From the NCBI GenBank assembly GCA_910579395.1, contig CAJTUC010000063.1, positions 1 to 9,487 of the forward strand: a DNA stretch of 9,487 bases. Reading direction: 5' to 3'. Under the pieces are notes generated by a model. The model was given only the letters and a program-made list of their open reading frames with translations. It searched no databases and was not told the origin of the DNA. Position numbers and translations under genes: made by a program. Source of the DNA: an uncultured Lachnospiraceae bacterium (lineage in GTDB: Bacteria; Bacillota; Clostridia; Lachnospirales; Lachnospiraceae). How positions within the stretch are numbered: the first letter of the stretch is position 1; each line of letters begins with the position of its first letter. Shown here in pieces: positions 5,892 through 9,487 of the stretch.

Positions 5892-6785
5892 ATGAAGACA
5901 GGAATAATTGGAGCCGGAAGAGTAGGCTGTTCGATTGGAAAATATCTGACGGACAACGGAAAGACGGTGATCGGCTATTACAGCCGGACTTATGAAAATG
6001 CCGCTGAGGCGGCGGAATTTACCGGTACGGACTGCTTCCGTAAAATGGAAGAACTGGTTGCTTTGAGCGATACCCTTTTTATCACGACACCCGACGGACA
6101 GATCGGGGCGGTGTGGGATTGCATGAAAGAAATGTCCATAGATGGGCGTATGATATGTCATTTCAGCGGCTCATTGTCATCTGATGTATTCACAGAAGTG
6201 GAGGAAAGGAAAGCCTATAGTGCTTCCATTCATCCAATGCTCGCGTTTCGCGATAAGTTCACATCGTACAGACAACTGCATAACTGCTTTTTTACGATGG
6301 AAGGGAATCCATATGCGCTGCGGCAGCTGGAAGAATTGCTGCGGGAGCTTGGCAATCCATACTGCCTGATCGAGGCGGCGGAAAAGGCGAAATATCATTG
6401 CGCGGCAAGCGTTTTGAGCAATGATGTGCTGGCGCTTCTGGATATGGGATTCGGATTGCTCATGGAATGCGGCTTCACGGAAAAAGAGGCGTTGTATGCG
6501 GCAAAGGCGCTGATAAGCGGAAATGTCGAGAATGTACTGGAGAACGGAACGGTGTCGAGTATGACGGGACCGGTTCTGCGGGGGGACGTTTTTACGGTAA
6601 AGAAGCACCTGGATGTTCTGGAGGGAGAAGAGCGGGAGATTCATCGTCTGCTAGGGAAAAGGCTTCTGCGGATGGCTGAGCGGAAACAGGAAATGGGAGC
6701 TATCGGGAGAAGAACGGAAGCAGATTGGGCCGTTTCGGAACAACTACGCAGAAAGTATCAGGAAATAAATGATTTATTATCGTGA
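5892..6785 (+). CDS. panG: Rossmann/DUF2520 dehydrogenase, probable ketopantoate reductase (PanG-type)
   Basis: This 297-residue NAD(P)H-dependent reductase has GAGRVG at 7-12, and Ser31-Arg32 after the second strand suggests NADPH. Family motifs follow in order: HFSGSLSS (90-97), SIHPMLAF (112-119), KAKYHCAASVLSN (166-178) and TGPVLRGD (225-232), the last two in the all-helical DUF2520 half. It heads an operon with panB, panC and panD. The only step of pantothenate synthesis not otherwise encoded here is reduction of ketopantoate to pantoate. Francisella PanG is a published alternative ketopantoate reductase that I recall as having this architecture. The function is therefore inferred from neighbours plus family. 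The ATG at 5892 is preferred, nine bases after AAGGTGA (5876-5882); an in-frame GTG at 5883 is too close to that site. No canonical PanE is visible. Confidence 0.78.
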   Translation: MKTGIIGAGRVGCSIGKYLTDNGKTVIGYYSRTYENAAEAAEFTGTDCFRKMEELVALSDTLFITTPDGQIGAVWDCMKEMSIDGRMICHFSGSLSSDVFTEVEERKAYSASIHPMLAFRDKFTSYRQLHNCFFTMEGNPYALRQLEELLRELGNPYCLIEAAEKAKYHCAASVLSNDVLALLDMGFGLLMECGFTEKEALYAAKALISGNVENVLENGTVSSMTGPVLRGDVFTVKKHLDVLEGEEREIHRLLGKRLLRMAERKQEMGAIGRRTEADWAVSEQLRRKYQEINDLLS

Positions 6786-6848
6786 AACAGGCTTGAATGT
6801 AATGATGTGTTGAAATTACAGAATAAAAAGAGAGGATGGCATAAAATT

Positions 6849-7676
6849 ATGAAAAACACGGTAGTAACGTTCAAACAGGCGAAGGAAAAGGGAGAAAAAC
6901 TTACCATGCTGACTGCCTATGATTACACAACGGCCAAGTTGGTGAACGAAGCGGGAATCCATTCAATTCTGGTGGGGGATTCTCTTGGCATGGTATGCCT
7001 CGGTTATGAGGATACGATTTCCGTTATGATGGAAGATATGATCCATCATACAAGAGCAGTGTCAAGAGGAGCGGGCGATGCGCTTGTTATAGCGGATATG
7101 CCTTTTATGTCTTATCAGACTTCGGTCTATGATGCGGTCGTGAATGCCGGCCGGCTGATGAAGGAAGGACACGCGCAGGCGGTCAAGCTGGAAGGCGGCA
7201 AAGAAGTCTGTCCGCAGATAGAAGCAATCGTGAGGGCATCGATACCTGTTTGTGCGCATCTTGGGCTGACGCCGCAGTCCATTCATGCCTTTGGCGGGTT
7301 CAAGGTACAGGGCAAAGGAGAAGAGGCGGCCAGAAAACTGCTGGAAGAGGCGAAAGCGATAGAGGCAGCAGGTGCATTTGCAGTCGTGCTGGAATGCGTG
7401 CCGGAAGCGCTTGCAAGGCTGATCTCAGAAAAACTGTCGATTCCGACGATTGGCATCGGCGCCGGTGCGGGCTGTGATGGTCAGGTGCTGGTATATCAGG
7501 ATATGCTGGGAATGTATGCGGATTTCGCGCCGAAATTTGTGAAAGTTTTCGCCAATGTAGGGGAAGAGATGAAAAAGGGTTTTGCTGCCTATAAAAAGGA
7601 AGTGCAGGAAGGCAGTTTTCCGGCAGCGGAGCATACTTTCCGAATGGATGAAAGCATTTTGGAAAAATTATACTGA
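6849..7676 (+). CDS. panB: 3-methyl-2-oxobutanoate hydroxymethyltransferase
   Basis: PanB transfers a hydroxymethyl group from methylene-tetrahydrofolate to 2-oxoisovalerate, making ketopantoate, the first committed step of pantothenate synthesis in the cytoplasm. The 275-residue TIM-barrel has the usual length. Visible signatures are VGDSLGMV (42-49, Mg ligand Asp44), ADMPF (Asp83), VKLEGG (Lys113, Glu115), HAFGGFKVQGK (146-156), LECVP (catalytic Glu182) and GIGAG (202-206). The ATG at 6849 is chosen from the alignment start TVVTFKQAK and a purine-rich AGAGGA at 6831-6836; an in-frame GTG at 6807 would add 14 poorly conserved residues and lacks a ribosome site. It lies 63 bp after the reductase and 41 bp before panC, consistent with one transcript. 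Confidence 0.97.
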   Translation: MKNTVVTFKQAKEKGEKLTMLTAYDYTTAKLVNEAGIHSILVGDSLGMVCLGYEDTISVMMEDMIHHTRAVSRGAGDALVIADMPFMSYQTSVYDAVVNAGRLMKEGHAQAVKLEGGKEVCPQIEAIVRASIPVCAHLGLTPQSIHAFGGFKVQGKGEEAARKLLEEAKAIEAAGAFAVVLECVPEALARLISEKLSIPTIGIGAGAGCDGQVLVYQDMLGMYADFAPKFVKVFANVGEEMKKGFAAYKKEVQEGSFPAAEHTFRMDESILEKLY

Positions 7677-7717
7677 TTCAAAGAAGATTACGCATAAAAT
7701 AGGAGGTATAATGGGAA

Positions 7718-8590
7718 ATGATCATTTCAGGAAGCATCAAAGAGACAAGGGAACAGGTCAAAGAATGGAAAAAGCAGGGCCTTCGCGTAGGCTTTGTTCC
7801 GACAATGGGCTATCTGCATGAGGGACATCAAAGCCTGATGGAAGCGGCGAAGAAAGAAAACGATAAAGTGGCGGTCAGCATTTTCGTAAATCCGATTCAG
7901 TTCGGGCCGAATGAAGATTTTGCAAGCTATCCGCGGAATTTGGAAAAAGACGCGGCGCTTTGTGAACGTGTAGGAGTGGACTTGATCTTCCATCCGGAAG
8001 CATCGGAAATGTACGACGAAGATTTCTGTACTTATGTAGATATGGACGGATTGACGAAGGAATTGTGTGGAAAAAGCCGGCCTACCCACTTTCGGGGCGT
8101 GCAGACGGTAGTGAGCAAGCTGTTCCACATTATTCCGGCGGACAGCGCTTATTTTGGACAAAAAGATGCCCAGCAGCTTGCCATCATCAGGAAGATGGTG
8201 CGGGATATGAGCATGGATATCGAAATCATCGGCTGCCCGATCGTCCGCGAAGAAGACGGACTGGCGAAAAGCTCCAGAAATACCTATCTGAATGAGGAAG
8301 AAAGACGTGCTGCCCTCGTTTTGAGCAGGAGCCTTGCGGAAGGCAGGAAGCTCATACAGGATGGGGAGCGGAATGCTGGCAGGGTCAAAACGTGCATTAT
8401 GGAGGTACTCAAGAAAGAAGCACTGGCAAGACCCGATTATGTGGAAATCGTGGATTTTGCGGACATTACCCCGATAGAAGATCTGGGCGCAGCTAAGAAC
8501 GGAGAAGTGCTCTGTGCCATTGCCGTATACATCGGTAAGACGAGACTGATTGATAATTTTATCTGGAAATACGGAGCAGGAGCAGAATAG
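7718..8590 (+). CDS. panC: Pantothenate synthetase (pantoate--beta-alanine ligase)
   Basis: PanC activates pantoate with ATP and joins it to beta-alanine, giving pantothenate. The 290-residue sequence is full length and nucleotidyltransferase-like. It shows PTMGYLHEGH (28-37, the HxGH signature with His34 and His37), FVNPIQFGPNED (56-67), THFRGV (123-128), FGQKDAQQ (146-153) and AKSSRN (183-188), the KMSKS-like loop. The start at 7718 is ten bases after AGGAGGT (7701-7707). A competing ATG at 7711, only three bases from that site, opens a different frame that ends at 7821; PanC homology fixes 7718. The gene sits 21 bp ahead of panD. Confidence 0.97.
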   Translation: MIISGSIKETREQVKEWKKQGLRVGFVPTMGYLHEGHQSLMEAAKKENDKVAVSIFVNPIQFGPNEDFASYPRNLEKDAALCERVGVDLIFHPEASEMYDEDFCTYVDMDGLTKELCGKSRPTHFRGVQTVVSKLFHIIPADSAYFGQKDAQQLAIIRKMVRDMSMDIEIIGCPIVREEDGLAKSSRNTYLNEEERRAALVLSRSLAEGRKLIQDGERNAGRVKTCIMEVLKKEALARPDYVEIVDFADITPIEDLGAAKNGEVLCAIAVYIGKTRLIDNFIWKYGAGAE

Positions 8591-8611
8591 AGAGGAAGGT
8601 ATGATTATCAT

Positions 8612-9016
8612 ATGAATATCAGGATGTTAAAAGGAAAGATTCACCGCGCCGTCGTGACGCAGGCAGCCCTGCATTATGTAGGAAGCATCACCGTGGATAC
8701 GGATTTGCTGGAAGCGGCGGGGATTTTGGAATATGAGATGGTGCAGATCGTGGATGTGGAGAACGGAAGCCGGTTCGAGACTTATACGATTGCCGGAGAA
8801 GCGGGAAGCGGTACGATTTGTCTGAATGGAGCCGCGGCAAGGCAGGTGCAGCCGGGGGACCATATCATTATCATGGCATATGCGGATATGACACCGGAAG
8901 AGGCAAAGGAGCACAGGCCGTATGTCGTATTTACGGATGAGAAGAACGGGATTGCGAGGATTTCCCGGTACGAGAAGCAAGGAGAACTTTCACCTGGTAC
9001 TGATACAAAGGAGTGA
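8612..9016 (+). CDS. panD: Aspartate 1-decarboxylase proenzyme
   Basis: PanD decarboxylates L-aspartate to beta-alanine, the second substrate of PanC. It is made as a pro-protein that cuts itself between Gly24 and Ser25 (HYVGSITVD) to create the pyruvoyl cofactor. With the ATG at 8612, key residues take the same numbers as in E. coli PanD: Lys9, His11, Tyr22, Arg54 and Tyr58. Also present are DLLEAAGILEYE (31-42) and LNGAAA (about 71-76). The length is 134 residues against about 126 in E. coli, the excess being a hydrophilic tail. AGGAAGG (8593-8599) is 12 bases upstream. A five-codon frame (ATG 8601, stop 8613-8615) overlaps the true start. The gene completes a reductase-panB-panC-panD set. 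Confidence 0.96.
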   Translation: MNIRMLKGKIHRAVVTQAALHYVGSITVDTDLLEAAGILEYEMVQIVDVENGSRFETYTIAGEAGSGTICLNGAAARQVQPGDHIIIMAYADMTPEEAKEHRPYVVFTDEKNGIARISRYEKQGELSPGTDTKE

Positions 9017-9041
9017 GAAGCGGGATGAAAAAGAGGACCGC

Positions 9042-9272
9042 GTGATAAAGGACGATACGGGAGAAGAACGGGCCTTTCCGTTTCCGCAGAAACTGAAGGA
9101 AATTCCGGGGGACTATTATGCGCCGGCACAGGAGCAGGGAACGCTTGTAGAGCTTAACTATGCGACCTGGCGCTTCTCCGGAATGTACAGCGAGGTGTTA
9201 TGGTCCGAAATCGTGAACCATTTTGCCCCTGTTTTTGTAAAAAGGGTTCACAGCAGAAAGATTCACGACTAA
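9042..9272 (+). pseudogene. Truncated esterase-like reading frame
   Basis: A GTG at 9042 with AAGAGGA four bases upstream opens a 76-codon frame. Residues about 18-42 (EIPGDYYAPAQEQGTLVELN and on to ATW) resemble the first part of CE1-type secreted or cytoplasmic esterases found in Lachnospiraceae, which usually continue into a full alpha/beta-hydrolase domain. Here the similarity stops near position 9170 and the rest (VNHFAPVFVKRV) looks unrelated. There is no catalytic Ser-His-Asp triad. It lies 25 bp after panD and 20 bp before the operon terminator, so it is probably co-transcribed remnant sequence. The alternative is a genuine small protein of unknown role. The family resemblance is from memory. 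Confidence 0.4.
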
Positions 9273-9292
9273 AAACAGAAAGTAAAAATATG

Positions 9293-9342
9293 ACAGCCCC
9301 ATACAGCAGGCTATCCGTAGTACTGTATGGGGCTGTTTTTTT
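9293..9342 (+). terminator. Strong rho-independent terminator of the pantothenate operon
   Basis: A perfect 14-bp stem, ACAGCCCCATACAG (9293-9306) against CTGTATGGGGCTGT (9323-9336), encloses a 16-nt loop and ends in seven Ts (9336-9342). Confidence 0.93.
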
Positions 9343-9382
9343 GTTTTATTTAAAAAAATTGTTTTGTTTGAAACTTTTTGGA

Positions 9383-9440
9383 CCGATAATCTGTCTAATG
9401 GGCACAATAAATAACTTATCGGAATCTCAATGAATGAGAT
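9383..9440. promoter_or_regulatory. Two inverted repeats in the right-hand intergenic end
   Basis: CCGATAA (9383-9389) and TTATCGG (9416-9422) form a perfect 7-bp inverted repeat 26 bp apart. Directly after it, ATCTCA (9424-9429) and TGAGAT (9435-9440) form a 6-bp repeat. A TTGACA at 9453-9458 has no convincing -10 before the window ends. These may be control sites of a gene beyond the edge. No gene is seen in 9343-9487. Confidence 0.3.
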
Positions 9441-9487
9441 ACCAGCTGAAAATTGACAACTGAATATCGTGCAGGAAAAGAAATTAG

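Noticed and set aside
7711..7821. Small open frame starting at the ATG next to the panC ribosome site
   Set aside because: It has only 36 codons, overlaps panC in another frame, and its product shows no protein-like features; it is treated as a decoy start.
7727..8611. Minus-strand open frame of 294 codons
   Set aside because: It is an exact shadow of panC, whose family motifs are all in the plus frame; no start signal is seen.

Overview
The window looks like chromosomal DNA of a Clostridia-class Firmicute, most likely a gut Lachnospiraceae. This rests on strong AGGAGG-type ribosome binding sites, TTGACA/TATAAT-like promoters, moderate base composition, a Tn916/Tn1549-type integrase tail, and a hemerythrin/response-regulator fusion of a kind I associate with that family. 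No species can be named from the sequence alone.

Layout. Positions 1-264 are the C-terminal end of a Tn916-type tyrosine recombinase whose start lies to the left of the window. It is followed by about 200 bp of repeats, hairpins and an AT-rich T-run/A-run site, which together look like the right end of an integrative element. Beyond a terminator (525-553), a promoter with an adjacent inverted repeat drives a zinc-dependent sorbitol/xylitol-type dehydrogenase (744-1793). Directly downstream is a wrecked sugar:cation symporter (1818-2122) that was probably its uptake partner, then a terminator. Next come an isolated A/T-rich DUF2087 gene (2342-2662) and a probable decayed gene tail.

The central part has two stand-alone genes. 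One is a membrane-anchored D-Ala-D-Ala carboxypeptidase-type protein (2948-4246) with a repeat-built acidic linker and an altered SxN motif. The other is a 451-residue fusion of hemerythrin, an unassigned middle region and a response-regulator receiver (4383-5738), closed by a terminator.

The right part is an operon for de novo pantothenate (vitamin B5) synthesis, in the order DUF2520 dehydrogenase, panB, panC, panD (5892-9016), with its own promoter. PanB makes ketopantoate. The DUF2520 protein is the likely ketopantoate reductase (PanG-type). PanD makes beta-alanine, and PanC joins pantoate to beta-alanine. A truncated esterase-like frame (9042-9272) follows panD, and a perfect 14-bp stem terminator (9293-9342) ends the unit. 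No rRNA, tRNA, CRISPR array or complete insertion sequence was seen.
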